Below are positions 8,560-19,972 of a stretch of DNA of 64,000 nt, in pieces. The notes beneath the pieces were generated by a model. It worked only from the letters and a program-made list of their open reading frames with translations. It was not told the origin of the DNA and searched no databases. Origin of the DNA: Pteria penguin (taxonomy: Eukaryota; Mollusca; Bivalvia; Pterioida; Pteriidae); contig CM068584.1 of NCBI GenBank assembly GCA_035048485.1, positions 59,459,739-59,523,738 on the forward strand, written 5' to 3'. A program made the position numbers and the translations under genes. The number at the start of each line of letters is the position of its first letter. Positions within the stretch are counted from its first letter, which is position 1.

Positions 8560-8799
8560 CTATTGTCTCTGATTATCTAGTCATTGTGAAGCGAGTTTTT
8601 TTATTTGCTAGTCATTTATTGTTTTTTTGATATTTTAGTAGTTTTTAGAATTATACATTCGTCATTTATCATATCAATAAATGACATTACCTCAAACTTA
8701 GAAGTGTTGTTCATTATTCAGGATATAATGAGGTACTTGCTCAAACGAGCTGCAGAAAGGCAACAGTTGAATGATTATACATAGTTGTGATGATAAATA
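8560..8799 (+). repeat. Right part of split repeat B2, starting with target duplication CTATT
   Basis: Continues the B repeat exactly where 5482 stopped, with CTATT duplicated (8560-8564). It matches 4791-5030 apart from two T-run lengths and an A/C difference. It marks the 3' end of the DIRS element. Confidence 0.9.
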
Positions 8800-9880
8800 T
8801 TTTTTTGTTTACATAAAAAGTGTCATTCTAGTAAAAGTTGGTATAAAGAAAGACGTAGTCACCTAAAGAGGTGTTATTCTGTATCATTCAAGGTGACTTG
8901 TCCCGCTTTGCACTGATTACATTTGATAGTAGCCACAGGTAAAGTTAGGAAAACGAGTTTTGGGTCAATGCAAATATCGAAGATGTCGCCACTTTAGTGG
9001 GTCAGCTTATTTCTGATGTATGTCAATTATTCTTCACAACGCTGACAATTTGTCAAGAATGAACACAAACATCGCAAATGAATTAGAGTCTCATAGCACG
9101 AAAGATAATGTAAGGGAGAACGTTTGATGTACATTCACCCGATGACTTGCACACAAATCCATTTTTGCTGACTTGCGTAGTAATGGACAGATGTATAACC
9201 AAGTTGATTTTGGTTATACAATGTCGTAGGTTCTGGAACTTATCGTGACGATGATTATCACGGAACTAGGAACGAAGATGGCGATGCGTAGAGAGACTGC
9301 GGTGCCGTGGTTCCAGTATGACGTTCTTGAGTAAGTCCGAAAACACGTGAAGTATAGATTTTCCAGATTTATTTTGGCGAGTTGGATATTGTCAGTCTTA
9401 CGCTGACTCCAAAACTAAATTGTACAATGTATGATCAAGAATTTTATAACAAATAGTAACAATAACAAGTATACAAGAGGTGTTTTTAAAGAGATTATGG
9501 TAAGTAATAATTGCGTAATAGATAATTAAGGTGTTGTATTGACAAAACGTTTCTTACTTTTTGAGTCACCATGTCAATTAAATATACAAAGACGTAGTTG
9601 CTGCCGAACACAAAATAGTTCTGAGTTAATAGACGGAAATGATGGAATTATAGCACTTACACAGAAATAAGTTTATCACAAAGAATATTGAAATTAGAGT
9701 ATTACAATAAAAGGGAAATGTCACATTTTTCTTTGTGATAATATAATACTCTAATTTCAATATTCTTTGTGATAGATGTATGCAACATATCGGTTTTCAG
9801 GTGTCGGAATCGTTGTTCCCTGAAGTAACTTAACCGAGAAGTCTGCTGTACCTTAATACTTTTCCCGGTAGATAGGAAAA
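8800..9880. other. Unassigned AT-rich flank
   Basis: No convincing gene. Apart from the inverted repeat at 9674-9774 I see nothing recognisable. Confidence 0.5.
9674..9774. repeat. Perfect 31-bp inverted repeat with 39-bp loop
   Basis: Arms 9674-9704 and 9744-9774 are exact reverse complements, starting TATCACAAAGAATATTG. The loop contains a second copy of CTTTGTGATA, so a shorter alternative pairing is possible. It could be a foldback element or a small palindromic insertion. Confidence 0.75.
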
Positions 9881-10153
9881 CCGGCGTGGCCTAGTGAATA
9901 AGGCGCGGCTCGTGATCGAGAGATCCCGGGTTCGACTCATGCCCTAGGCACACCGGTGTTCTGTCTTTTGGATGAGTAAAACCCGAGGTCCCGTGTCAAG
10001 ACAGGCGTGTCACGTAAGGGATCCCTCACTACTTCGGATGGGTCCGTTGCGAAGGTCTAAATTTGTAAACAATGAATCAGGCAGATGTCGTCACAATATA
10101 TGTGAAATAATCGTGGGGTGACTTAAAGTAATATTCAATCAAACGATCAATCC
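9881..10153 (+). mobile_element. tRNA-derived SINE, copy 1
   Basis: The head GGCGTGGCCTAGTGAATAAGG resembles a tRNA A box and GGGTTCGACTC a B box. It is followed by a body shared with the copies at 43851, 55541 and 60943 (CACCGGTGTTCTGTCTTTTGG, then GGGTCCGTTGCGAAGG, then TCAGGCAGATG.CGTCAC) and an AATCAATC-type tail. This copy is more diverged than those at 43851 and 60943. Confidence 0.85.
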
Positions 10154-11060
10154 TGTAGCTAAAAATAATTTTTATTATTAAATAGAAATTTGAAAGTTAC
10201 GGAAAACTAGAAATTAGTGTAATTGTTTGTGAAGCTGGCTTTCGTTTGGATTGGTGGATTGGTTCCTTGCGTAAGAAGGCAAGACAGCTGATATTCTCGA
10301 TGTAGACTCATTACAACCAAACCTCTAGAATTATTTATTTGAATTACGTCATGAATATTTCATAAGAAAGGGACGTAATTCTTCATCATTGATAACACTA
10401 CCTAAATACAGTTTTGTAATTGACAAAATAATATGAATATGGTCATATATAGGTTAAGCAATATCAAAAGACATGTAGTCATATAATCAAATGATGAGCA
10501 ATATCAAAGACAAATACAAAGAAATCGTAAGAGCACTGTATGTATCCATTATATATAGTACTAACCTGAAGCACAAGACAATGAATACATTAATCTTATT
10601 TTATAATTTTACGCAATATATATGTCTGGTCGGGTCCAGAGTTCGTTGAATGTTGACAAGATGCGAGTCGCAGGTAGGAATGGTAAGGCCATCAGCTGTC
10701 TGGGAAAGGAGTGGGTGTCGCTCATTTCGGTACGCAGGGTGCAATTCTTGAATTGGTCTCCATACAGCCTGTGCGAATCCTTGGATGGGTATGGTCAAAT
10801 GTCAGAATACATGTAAAGTGAAATAACCCCCACCCCCCCATTTTCTTGAAAAAGGGGCAATCTAAAATATTTCATTCATTATCTCCCCATGACAAGACCT
10901 TGCATTTTAGACCTTGAACTCTGACCTACTCTTGTTTCTTGCTTTATATTTAACTTTAAATAAAATCTTATTATTAAGATATACATGTACTATGAAATAG
11001 TCACCCTTCCTCTTCCTCGACATAAATGGATATATCGAGGGAAATTGCTTCGAATCGCCC
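10154..11060. other. Unassigned interval before the first LTR-type element
   Basis: Overlapping short frames near 10601-10816 on both strands have no recognised content. A C9 run lies near 10830. No LTR could be identified here. Confidence 0.4.
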
Positions 11061-11279
11061 CCACTTCCCTTGATAAATCTAAAGTCTAATTTTATTGGTT
11101 CAGATGGTCGTGATTTGGCTCGGAACTTGTTGACTCACTTCATGTTGGACTGCTATGGTGGGAGAGCTCGCTGGTCAGTGGATACGGAGAGAACTGCATC
11201 TTCAACAAATCACATGGATGGGCGTATTACAACTTCTGCTTTATTTTTCATCTAAAAATATCCATTCTTAGAAGACAAC

Positions 11280-11591
11280 ATGTTGAAGCAGGGTACTACA
11301 ATAACCCACCAAGGTGAGAATATTCTGGAAGATGAAGAACTTTCTCCTACACTTGAAAATATTGCTGTTTTAACACGGCTCCGTCTCATCAACCCCGAGT
11401 TGCCTCAGCTAGTAAAACAGAGGTATGGTACTGAGCTTCGGTCCCGTACACTTGCTTCAATCAAGCCAGAAATTTCACAGGCAATGTCATCTCTACGGAC
11501 GAACTCCGATCATGTGAAGAAGCAAAGGCAATGCGCACTGCAATTACGTACATGCCTAAGAACAACAACTAGCCCGTGTCACGTCCTATGA
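11280..11591 (+). pseudogene. Gag-like fragment of the Ty3-like element
   Basis: 103 codons with [20 protein letters not shown] and the stretch [20 protein letters not shown], which resembles the C-terminal gag region of this retroelement family. The frame breaks shortly before the zinc knuckle at 11576. A possible earlier gag piece at 11070-11255 is too weak to assign. Confidence 0.6.
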
Positions 11592-11953
11592 AGTCATGCC
11601 CATTATGTAAAGCTGCTAACAGACCTGATCAGCATTTTCTAAGCAAATGTTTATACTTACCGTCTCAAGACAAAAGGTACTTCGCTAAAGCTCGCCAAAT
11701 ATTGGCAATAGATGATTATAGCGATGATGAGGATCATGAACTCGTAGCGGATAACAATACTAGCGCCCCAGCCATATGTACTTCCGCTGTGGACACTTCC
11801 GCTGTGAACAGAGTTCAAATACGCAAGTCACCTTACTTAGATGTATTCTACCGTCATCGTACCATCCGCCTGACTGATGACAGCGGAGCCACTGGTAACA
11901 TGATCAAGGCCTCGGTGGCAAACAAGCCGACTGGTCCTCCCCTCTACATGTAA
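11576..11953 (+). pseudogene. Zinc knuckle and start of aspartic protease
   Basis: Starts with a Cys/His cluster (CPLCKAANRPDQHFLSKC, i.e. C-x2-C-x9-H-x4-C) typical of nucleocapsid fingers. About 80 codons later comes IRLTDDSGATGNMI, with the DSGA active-site motif of retroviral-type aspartic proteases. The frame stops at 11953 and the protein continues in another frame at 11995. The protease would process the gag-pol polyprotein; the break makes that unlikely here. Confidence 0.75.
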
Positions 11954-11994
11954 TCGGTGAAACACATACTACCTTCACACATGAAAACCATAAC

Positions 11995-12726
11995 TTGGTA
12001 TTTGAGGGATTAATCGTTGAAAACCTTGACAGTGATATCTTAGCCGGTATACCAGTCATGGAAAGAAACGACATATCCATAAGACCATCTAAACAGCAGA
12101 TCATTATAGGCGAGAGTTACACCTACACATACAGACTGAATTCTGGACCTCCTCAGACAACCATTGCTAGACGGGCTCAGGTTCTTAGGGCTTCGATAAC
12201 CGAAACAACCACTGTTTGGCCTGGTGAGTTTCTAGAGGTTAAAATCCCAGATGAGTTTTCAGTATCAGATAATGAAGTCATTGCGCTCGAACACAACGAA
12301 GGCTGTCAAACTCACACGTGGCCAGCCCCCTCATTGCTTAGTAGTGTTGCTGGTCGCATACGAATACCTAACCTCTCCTCTGAACCACAAACTATCAAAC
12401 GTAACGCCCACATTGGAACCATTAGAGCTACCTTCGAACCAAAAGACCTAGATAATAGCTCTCTGACAAAGTTACCCGGTCCTAGTCAATCATCAGCGAC
12501 CTCAAAATTCTCACAAAATGTGCGCATAGACCCCGATAGCATCCTCTCAAACGATATGAAAATAGCATTTGGTGATCTCCTTACTGAATATGACGAGGTT
12601 TTCAACCCAAAATTCAAGGGGTACAATGGAGCTGCTGGTTCTTTCAAGTCAACGGTGAACATGGGTCCTGTACAGCCTCCTCAACGACGAGGTCGTATGC
12701 CTCAGTACTCAACGAAGAACCTCTAA
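11995..12726 (+). pseudogene. Protease C-terminus and linker to RT
   Basis: 243 codons. The first part, FEGLIVENLDSDILAGIPVM, is the second half of the retropepsin fold, with the hydrophobic-hydrophobic-Gly motif DILAGIP. The rest is a spacer common in Ty3-type pol, ending at a stop about 170 bp before clear RT sequence. The connecting stretch 12727-12900 contains RT-like words in mixed frames. Confidence 0.7.
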
Positions 12727-12900
12727 ATGCTGCAGGATAAATTCGATGAGCAAGAGGAAATGGGAGTATTTCGCAAACCTGAGGATATTAATGTACATGT
12801 TGAATATGTGAACCCGTCATTCCTTCAGGCGACTATAGACTTGTCACTGCCTTTGCTGATGTTGGTAGGTACATCAAGCCGCAGCCCTCTTTAATGCCGG

Positions 12901-13854
12901 ATGTGGACTCTACGGAAGATAGCTCAATGGAAATTCATAGCTATCACGGACCTCACGAAATCATTTTATCAGATCCCGCTTTCGCAAGACTGTATGAAGT
13001 ATTGCGGTGTCGTCACTCCTTTCATGGGAGTTCGTGTGTATGTGCCATCGGCTATGGGAATGCCTGGATCAGAGGTAGCATTAGAAGAGCTCAGATGCCG
13101 TGTTTTAGGTGATCTTGTTCAAGAGGGTGTGGTCGCAAAGGTTGTCGATGACTTATATTGCGGAGGAAGCAATCCAGGTGAATTGCTACAGAACTGGTCA
13201 AGGGTATTAAAGGCACTTCAACGTAGCAACCTTAACCTGTCAGTATCCAAAACTTTAATTGCCCCCAAGGAAGCAACCATATTAGGATGGGTATGGCGGG
13301 AAGGAACCCTTCGTGCAAGCAAACACCGTATATCAGCTCTCTCTTCTTGCCAACTCCCAACAACAGTAGCTGGTTTACGCTCCTTCATTGGCGCATACAA
13401 GGTCCTCAGTCGTGTAATTCCAAATTGCTCACACTATCTCGCTCCTCTCGACGATATGACTGCCAGCCGTGAGTCGAAAGAAAAGCTTACATGGTCTGAT
13501 GAGCTTACATCTTCATTTCGACAAGCACAGCAAGCTTTACTTACGAACAAGGCTATTACCCTCCCACCACCCAATGATCAGTTATGGATTGTCACTGATG
13601 GAGCCTTAAGACGGAGTGGTATTGGAGCTACGTTGTATGTCAACAGGAATGACTCTCTTATGCTTGCCGGATTTTTCAGTGCAAAATTGCGTAAAAATCA
13701 AAATTTATGGCTACCTTGCGAAATTGAAGCCCTTTCCATAGCGACCTCTATTAAGCACTTTAGTCCGTACATTATACAGGCTTATTCTAATGCGGCTGTG
13801 TTAACAGATAGCAAACCGTGTGTCCAGGCATTTGAGAAACTTTGTCGTGGTTAA
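12901..13854 (+). pseudogene. Reverse transcriptase-RNase H of the Ty3-like element
   Basis: 317 codons beginning inside the RT palm. Visible blocks are [16 protein letters not shown] (motif A, Asp), [13 protein letters not shown], and the catalytic VVDDLYCGG (motif C, DD), then a connection domain and the RNase H start [17 protein letters not shown] (Asp). It continues to [14 protein letters not shown], another RNase H Asp block. The RT N-terminus lies upstream in another frame, so the copy is inactive as it stands. Confidence 0.85.
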
Positions 13855-14006
13855 TTTTCTGCCAGCCCACATGTTACGACCTTCTTGTCAACTGCTAGCC
13901 GATACTCTGTTTCCATCCGTCACGTGGCTGTACAGTCTATCTTACCATCAGACTTCACTAGTCGGAATGCATCCATCCGTCGTGCCAAATATGCACCTTT
14001 GTCAGC

Positions 14007-14360
14007 ATGACCGAAAACTGTGTTGTGCAACAAGTTAATGTCCAAGATGTTCTTAATGAGTCTGCGAGACTCCCTTTCACTACCAGGTCTGCTTGGAACG
14101 CCATCCAGACCGAGTGTCCTGACCTTCGCCGTACTGCTGCACACCTTAAACAAGGGACCCGTCCTTCGAAAAAACTAACTGACGTGAAATATGTGAAACA
14201 ATACTTACAAGTTGCCTCTCTCGCTAGGGATGGAACTCTTATTGTGAAACGCGACATCCCGTTTATGTCATCAAGAGAACTTATCGTTGTCCCAAGAAAT
14301 GTGCTAGACGGTCTTCTGACTTCGTTGCATATTAAACTTAGCCATCCATCCGGACATTAG
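14007..14360 (+). pseudogene. Integrase N-terminal region
   Basis: Ends with [18 protein letters not shown], the H-x3-H half of the integrase zinc-binding domain, then a stop at 14358-14360. The remainder of the zinc domain and the core continue at 14400. Confidence 0.7.
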
Positions 14361-14399
14361 TTAAAGTCGGTTGTTGGCAGATACTTTTATGCACTGGAC

Positions 14400-15572
14400 A
14401 TGGACAAAGCCATTGATGCTATCACTTCTGGATGCCATACATGTGTCTCTTTACTAAAGGCTCTTCACGTTGTAAAACCGCAAAGTACCTCCGATCCACC
14501 AGCGGGAGTGGGATATCAATTTGCTGCCGATGTAATGCGACGTGAACGCCAGCTCATACTTGTAGTCCGAGAATATGTGACGTCCTTCACCGCCAGTTCA
14601 TTGATCGATTCTGAGAGGCACGAATCACTTCGAGAAGGTCTTCTCAAATTATGTATTGAAATGAGGCCACTCGACGGCCCATATTCGATTATAAGAACCG
14701 ACCCCGCTCCGGGATTTACTGCATTAGTCAACGATGAACTTTTGAAGCAACACCGTCTCATGATTGAGATTGGCCGTGTGAAAAATATAAACAAAAACCC
14801 TGTAGCAGAACGAGCAATTCAGGAGTTAGAAGATGAGATATTGCGTGGAGACCCCTCCAGTCGCTCTGTCATTGCTCTCGACCTGGCACTTGCAACCGCC
14901 CGCTTAAACACTCGCATAAGTGGTGGTGGATTATCCGCTAGGGAAATGTTCACTCAAAGGGACCAGTTTTCGCTCAAGCAGTTACCTGTAGATGACCGAC
15001 AACTTATCGAGCAACAACACGACACAAAAACTAAAAATCATCCGTATAGCGAAAGATCGAAAACAACTTCCAGTTGTGTCGCCATGTCTCCGAACACATC
15101 AGTCAGAGACCTTGTGTATTTGACTAACGATCGCAATAAGTCCCAAGCAAGGGACCGATATCTCGGCGTTGCCTCAGACGGACCCTGGAGGGACATTCGA
15201 AAATTTACCGGGTCCCAGTTGCGTCGTACATCATACCGTGTGGAGGATTCAGAGTGTTATGTCGTGCCATCTTATGTCAAAAAGCTTGACTGTCCGACGA
15301 CAAGCTTTACAATTCCGTCATCCGATGATGAAAGTGATGAAGATCAGCTTACGGTTAGTGTACCCATACATCCTACGCCTCCTCCGCTTCCAGCTATACC
15401 ACCTATTATTCAGAACCCTTTAATTGAAAACAACAGCGCATCTACCCCTTCAGGTGATACTATCCATGAAAGCGCGAATTCCGAAGGTAATCCTTCCACT
15501 AATACAGTACCTAGACAGTCTTCTCGCAGCCGCAAACCACCCAATTGGTTTAAGGACTATATGCTAGAATAG
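14400..15572 (+). pseudogene. Integrase core and C-terminus
   Basis: 390 codons. The Cys pair lies in GCHTCVSLLKALH. The DDE core is FAADVMRRERQLILVV (Asp), IRTDPAPGF (Asp) and NPVAERAIQELEDE (Glu). The C-terminus is proline/serine rich and ends with RKPPNWFKDYMLE. This stretch is open over its full length, although the gene upstream is broken. The second LTR element begins 24 bp after its stop. Confidence 0.85.
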
Positions 15573-15595
15573 TGGTTTTTCTTTACTGTTGTGTG

Positions 15596-15776
15596 TGTCA
15601 TGTATGCATCCGGAATCTATAATACCGGTTTGGTTTTGTATTTACTCTATGCTTGTGTTATCCTGTCAATAAAATCACACGTGTTCTGTAGCTGCGGTCT
15701 CCAGTTATTACTACCTTACCTTACCCCAGTTCAACTATTCAAGTGTCTCAGCGATGCACAAATTATAAACACAACA
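15596..15776 (+). repeat. 5' LTR
   Basis: Starts TGTCATGTATGCATCCGG and ends AAACACAACA. It contains CAATAAAATC near 15668, a likely polyadenylation signal, and a direct counterpart at 19973-20153. Confidence 0.93.
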
Positions 15777-15777
15777 T

Positions 15778-15790
15778 TGGCGACGAGTGT
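15778..15790 (+). promoter_or_regulatory. Primer binding site
   Basis: TGGCGACGAGTG begins two bases after the 5' LTR, the usual place for pairing with a tRNA 3' end (…CCA). The tRNA species was not determined. Confidence 0.65.
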
Positions 15791-15798
15791 AAACAATC

Positions 15799-16257
15799 AT
15801 GGCACACGCGGTTATAGGTAAGATAAATAATTTTGACCAAGGAGTCGAATCATGGGAATCGTACAGTGAACGTCTCGACCAATTTTTCGTGGCGAACGAA
15901 ATCAAGGAGGATAAACAAGTAGCAACTTTGCTTTCACTTGTCGGTCCTAGAACGTACGACTTGCTCAAAAACTTATGTGCACCTGAACTACCTAAATCGA
16001 AGGACTTCAAGGTCTGTCGGAACTTCTGTCTAAACACTTCAATCCTACACCGTTTGTTATCGCAGAACGTTTTCGTTTTCACAAGCGAGATATGAACACC
16101 GGAGAAACTGTATTACAATATATAGCAGAACTACGCAAATTAGCTCGTTACTGCAAGTTCGATGCTCAACTAAATGACTCGCTCCGTGATCGTTTCGTTT
16201 GTGGCCTGCGATACGCGAACATCCAAAAAAGGCTTCTCTCCGAAAGCAATCTAACTT
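15799..16257 (+). pseudogene. Gag, frameshifted
   Basis: Begins MAHAVIGKINNFDQGVESWE, a gypsy-type gag start. The open frame ends at 16095, but the gag-like reading moves to another frame near 16010 (IAERFRFHKRDMNTGE, then QYIAELRKLARYCKFD), reaching a stop at about 16257. One frameshift plus this stop separate it from the zinc-finger part. Confidence 0.75.
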
Positions 16258-16284
16258 GATAGGGCTATCGAATTAACCACAGCT

Positions 16285-17043
16285 ATGGAGACAGCAGCGT
16301 CAGATGCTTCTGAACTGCAAGGCCAAAGGCACCCGCAGCCTGTGCACAAGGTCAAATCAAATTCAAATTATCAAGGACGTAAACCACACAAGCCCAAACA
16401 TACACCCGAGCAACAGCAACATTCTCAGTCGAATCAGTGTTTTCGTTGTCTTGGGGACTATGCTCCAAAAACTTGTAAACATATAAACTCTGTTTGCAAG
16501 TATTGCAACATTAAAGGTCACAATGAACGTGCTTGTATGCGCACAAACAAGCACTTGCGTCGAAACTCTAGATCCGTACATCAAGTTGAACAGAGTGACG
16601 AGGAGCCCATACAGTATGTGGACGTCAACTCATTGAGGCACTCAAGTCCGATTGTAGTGACACCAGAAATTGGTAACCGCAAAATTGACATGGAACTTGA
16701 TACGGGTTCTGCACTCACAATTATATCCGAGAAAGTTTTTCGGGAAAACTTCAAGAAGGTAAAACTGGACAAGGATCATACACCTTTAAAGAGCTTTTCA
16801 GGACACACGCTCACACCGCTTGGTAAAGCCAAAGTCGACGTACATCTAAACGGTCAGACTGCACAATTGGACCTATATGTAGTGGCAATCAACAGTCCAT
16901 CGCTATTCGGTCGCGATTGGTTGTATGCGCTGAAATTAAACTGGCACGAGATTAAGTCCATACGCGCCGTATCTAACCCTTCAACACTCAAGACAGTTCT
17001 AGATAAGCACAATGCCGTGTTTTGCCTGAACTTGGTAAAATGA
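16285..17043 (+). pseudogene. Nucleocapsid zinc fingers and aspartic protease
   Basis: 252 codons. Two CCHC-like knuckles are seen: CFRCLGDYAPKTC and CKYCNIKGHNERAC. The protease motif is MELDTGSALTIISEKVF (DTGS), with the closing hydrophobic block SLFGRDWLYALKL. The frame overlaps the RT frame by 22 bp. It is open itself but is cut off from gag upstream. Confidence 0.85.
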
Positions 17044-18797
17044 AAGACATAACTGCACACTTGCACATTAAGGAGAACGCACAACCGAAATTTCTAAAGG
17101 CTCGTAGTGTACCTTTTGCTCTGCGCCCGAAAATAGAGAGCGAACTTGATCGTCTACAAGCACAGGGAGTTATTTCACCTGTCAAGCACAGTGACTGGGC
17201 AACGCCTATCGTGCCTGCTTTAAAAAAGAATGGTAGTGTGCGAATTTGTGGCGACTATCGCGTTACCGTCAACTCAGCTATTAACATTGAACAGTACCCC
17301 CTACCAAAGGTAACCGATATCTTTGCAAATCTGAGTGGTGGGCAAAAGTTCTCGAAAATCGACTTAACCCAGGCTTATCACCAGATGGAGCTGGATGAGG
17401 AATCCAAGAGACTGCTCGTGATCAATACACACAAGGGACTTTTCATGTATAATCGTCTCGTATTTGGTGTTTCGTCATCGCCAGCCATATGGCAAAGAGC
17501 AATCGAACAAGTGCTCCAGGGCATCAATCACACACAGTGTATCCTTGATGACATCATCATCACCGGGGCAACTGAGGCCGAACACCTATCCAACTTGGAT
17601 ACCGTTCTACAGCGTCTTGAAGAATATGGGCTGAAAGCCAATTTATCAAAGTGTGAATTCTTCAAAGATCGTGTAGCCTACTGTGGACATGAGGTTGACA
17701 AATCGGGAATCCATAAGTCACCTGAAAAGATTAGCGCCATCGCGAACGCTCCGATGCCCGAGAACGTACAACTCCGAGCATTCCTAGGCTTGGTTACGTA
17801 CTACCATCGTTTCGTGCCGAACTTATCTACTGTTGTTGCACCACTCAATGAACTTCTACATGATAACGTAGTTTGGAACTGGAACGAATCTCGAGACCGT
17901 GCATTTCAAGAAATCAAGGACATATTGACATCTGATCTTGTTCTATGCCATTATGACCTGAAATCACCGCTCAAGCTAGCGTGCGATGCATCACCTTATG
18001 GGATAGGTTGTGTTATCTCGCACGTATTTCCAAATAATGTGGAACGCCCGATAGCTTACGCGTCTCGGACCCTGCGCAAATCTGAGAAAGGTTATGCACA
18101 GATCGACAAAGAGGCATTATCTCTGTATTGGGGAGTACAGATATTCAACGATTATTTGTATGGTAGACATTTCACGCTTGTGACCGATCACAAGCCATTA
18201 CTCAGCATTCTGAGTCCATCAAAAGCTTTGCCGACCATGACTGCTGCAAGATTACAGCGTTATGCGATTTTCTTGTCCGGATACTCTTATGACATTGAAT
18301 TTAGGAGTACACACGCGCACTGCAACGCAGACGCACTATCGCGTTTACCTGTTACAGTCCAGGAAACGGAACCCGATGAGATTTCCGTATTCTACAGTGC
18401 GCAATTCGATACCTTACCAGTGACTTGTGACCAAGTTCGCATGCATACTCAACGTGATCCAACATTGTCACAAATTCTAGACTTTGCGATGAGTGGCAGT
18501 TATCCGAAAAATTGCGATCCAAAATTGAGACCGTATTATGATCGTAAAGAATGCCTAACAGTCCACCAGGGATGTCTTATGTTTGGCAATCGTGTCATCA
18601 TACCAGAATCGCTACAGGAATCGGTCCTCCATGAACTACACAGTGGACACCCGGGAATAGTTCGCATGAAAACTCATGCCCGTGCTTTCGTGTGGTGGCC
18701 AAATATTGACAGAGATCTGGAACCCAGCACGCGCCGCCAGCCGCACCGGTACATCCTTGGGACTGGCCCAATCAACCATGGTATCGACTACATTTAG
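17022..18797 (+). pseudogene. RT-RNase H and start of integrase
   Basis: 591 codons. RT blocks are GVISPVKHSDWATPIVPALK, then KIDLTQAYHQMEL, VFGVSSSPAIWQRAIE, and catalytic CILDDIIITG. RNase H has LACDASPYGIGCV and VTDHKPLLSIL. Integrase begins with LHELHSGHPGIVRMK (H-x3-H). The frame shifts near 18720, and the Cys-x2-Cys half of the zinc domain is not visible, so a small deletion is likely there. Confidence 0.9.
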
Positions 18798-19105
18798 ACT
18801 TTGCTGGGCCATTCAAAAACCGTATGTTTTTGGTTGTAGTTGACTCGCACAGCAAATGGCCAGAGGTGTTTCAGATGAATTCGACCACTGCAACCGCTAC
18901 AATTAGTGTTTTGCGTACGCTCTTCGCTCGATTTGGCATACCGAGAGAAATTGTATCGGACAACGGACCACAATTCATTTCCCAGGAAATGAAGCAGTTT
19001 TTCAAGTCCAATGGCATACGTCACATGACATCAGCGCCATTCCACCTGAGAACCAATGGACTTGTCGAGCGCTTCGTACAATCATTTAAGCAAGCAATCA
19101 AATGA
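18745..19105 (+). pseudogene. Integrase catalytic core
   Basis: The core reads in a shifted frame from about 18745: LHLDFAGPF (first Asp), VSDNGPQF (second Asp) and NGLVERFVQSF (Glu), with typical spacing. An in-frame TGA at 19103-19105 ends it. Confidence 0.85.
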
Positions 19106-19126
19106 GCTGAATCCGACTCAACATCT

Positions 19127-19687
19127 ATGAATCAGAAACTTGGTGCTTTCTTGCTAAAGTATCGTACAACTCCACACGCAACCACCAATGAGACACCGTC
19201 GATGCTCATGTTTGGTCGCAAGATTAGGACGCGACTAGATCTTATCAAGCCGAACATTCAAGATGTGGTACAAAGGAAACAGTATGTCGAGTCGAAGCAT
19301 TGTGGTAACAAACTCTGTGAACTCGAAAAAGGTGACCTAGTACAAGTACGCGACTATCGAGATGGCCAAAAGTGGGCTAGTGGAAATATTTTGTCGAAAA
19401 CTGAACCAATGTCATATACAGTGGATACCGGAACCAAAATCTGGAGGCGCCACATTGACCAAATCCGTCAGTCGCAGTCGAATTTACCATCCGCCAGTGT
19501 TGAAGCGTCCGTTTCACCGCCTTTAACTTACATTCCACCGCCAACCGTGGAACAGTCTTCAAATTGCACCGACCAGACACCGGAAGTAAAACCGTCGGAA
19601 CCTGAAGTGATTAAGACACCAGCTACCACCCCACAAAGACGTTATCCAACCAGGAACCGTCGTGCACCAGTTCGGATGGATCTGTGA
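19127..19687 (+). pseudogene. Integrase C-terminal domain
   Basis: 186 codons continuing after the 19103 stop: GAFLLKYRTTPHATTNETP and MLMFGRKIRTRLD, then an SH3-like DNA-binding part (FEKGDLVQVRDY-type). The tail is proline rich and ends RNRRAPVRMDL. Confidence 0.85.
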
Positions 19688-19959
19688 ATTCTCACATGAT
19701 ACAGTGCAACAGGGCATAATAATCCCTGAGTATCATGTCACCTAGTTCATTTGTTGTATTGTTATTTCAACATGTTAAATGTTCTTAAATTGTTCATTGT
19801 TGATTACCTTTTCTTCTTTTCAGAATTTTATGAACACTCGAATTGACAATGGGACACTCACATTTTGAATCTAGTCAAAAAGCAATGACATTATATAGTA
19901 TATCAAGTAGATTTTGCATTATGTGCTTTAGTCAAGTTCTTTAATATTGTGTTTTGATT

Positions 19960-19972
19960 AAGAGGGGAGGAA
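19960..19972 (+). promoter_or_regulatory. Polypurine tract
   Basis: AAGAGGGGAGGAA lies directly before the 3' LTR, the expected primer site for plus-strand synthesis. Confidence 0.8.

Larger units (their letters stand above)
1..8799 (+). mobile_element. DIRS-type (Ngaro-like) tyrosine-recombinase retrotransposon, 5' end outside window
   Basis: The element encodes gag, reverse transcriptase-RNase H and a tyrosine recombinase in three overlapping open frames at 483-3980. It has no DDE integrase and no methyltransferase domain between RNase H and recombinase. The 3' side shows split direct repeats: B1 (4759-5030), a spacer that would be A2 (5031-5445), then B2 (5446-5482 continuing at 8560-8799). 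This A1-ORFs-B1-A2-B2 plan is known for Ngaro and PAT types, as opposed to the inverted repeats of classical DIRS1. A1 is not visible and should lie upstream. B1 and B2 differ at about three positions over 272 bp, so the copy is young. All three frames are open, so it could be autonomous. B2 is interrupted by the RAG2-like transposon. Confidence 0.85.
11070..15572 (+). mobile_element. Decayed Ty3-like LTR retrotransposon, internal region
   Basis: Gag, zinc-knuckle/protease, RT-RNase H and integrase blocks follow in Ty3 order, but in several frames with stops between them. I could not find matching LTRs at the two ends; the 3' part is truncated by, or immediately abuts, the second element at 15596. 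An integrase fragment of the same family lies at 62721-63212. Confidence 0.8.

Noticed and set aside
9654..9662. CACTTACAC, identical to the right end of the RAG2-like element
   Set aside because: A 9-mer match is expected by chance in a window of this size, and no CCTTACAACT or partner end lies nearby.
12901..13854. Pao/BEL assignment for the first LTR element
   Set aside because: The RT motif (VVDDLY), protease motif DSGA and gene order fit Ty3-like elements better, though no LTR was found to confirm.
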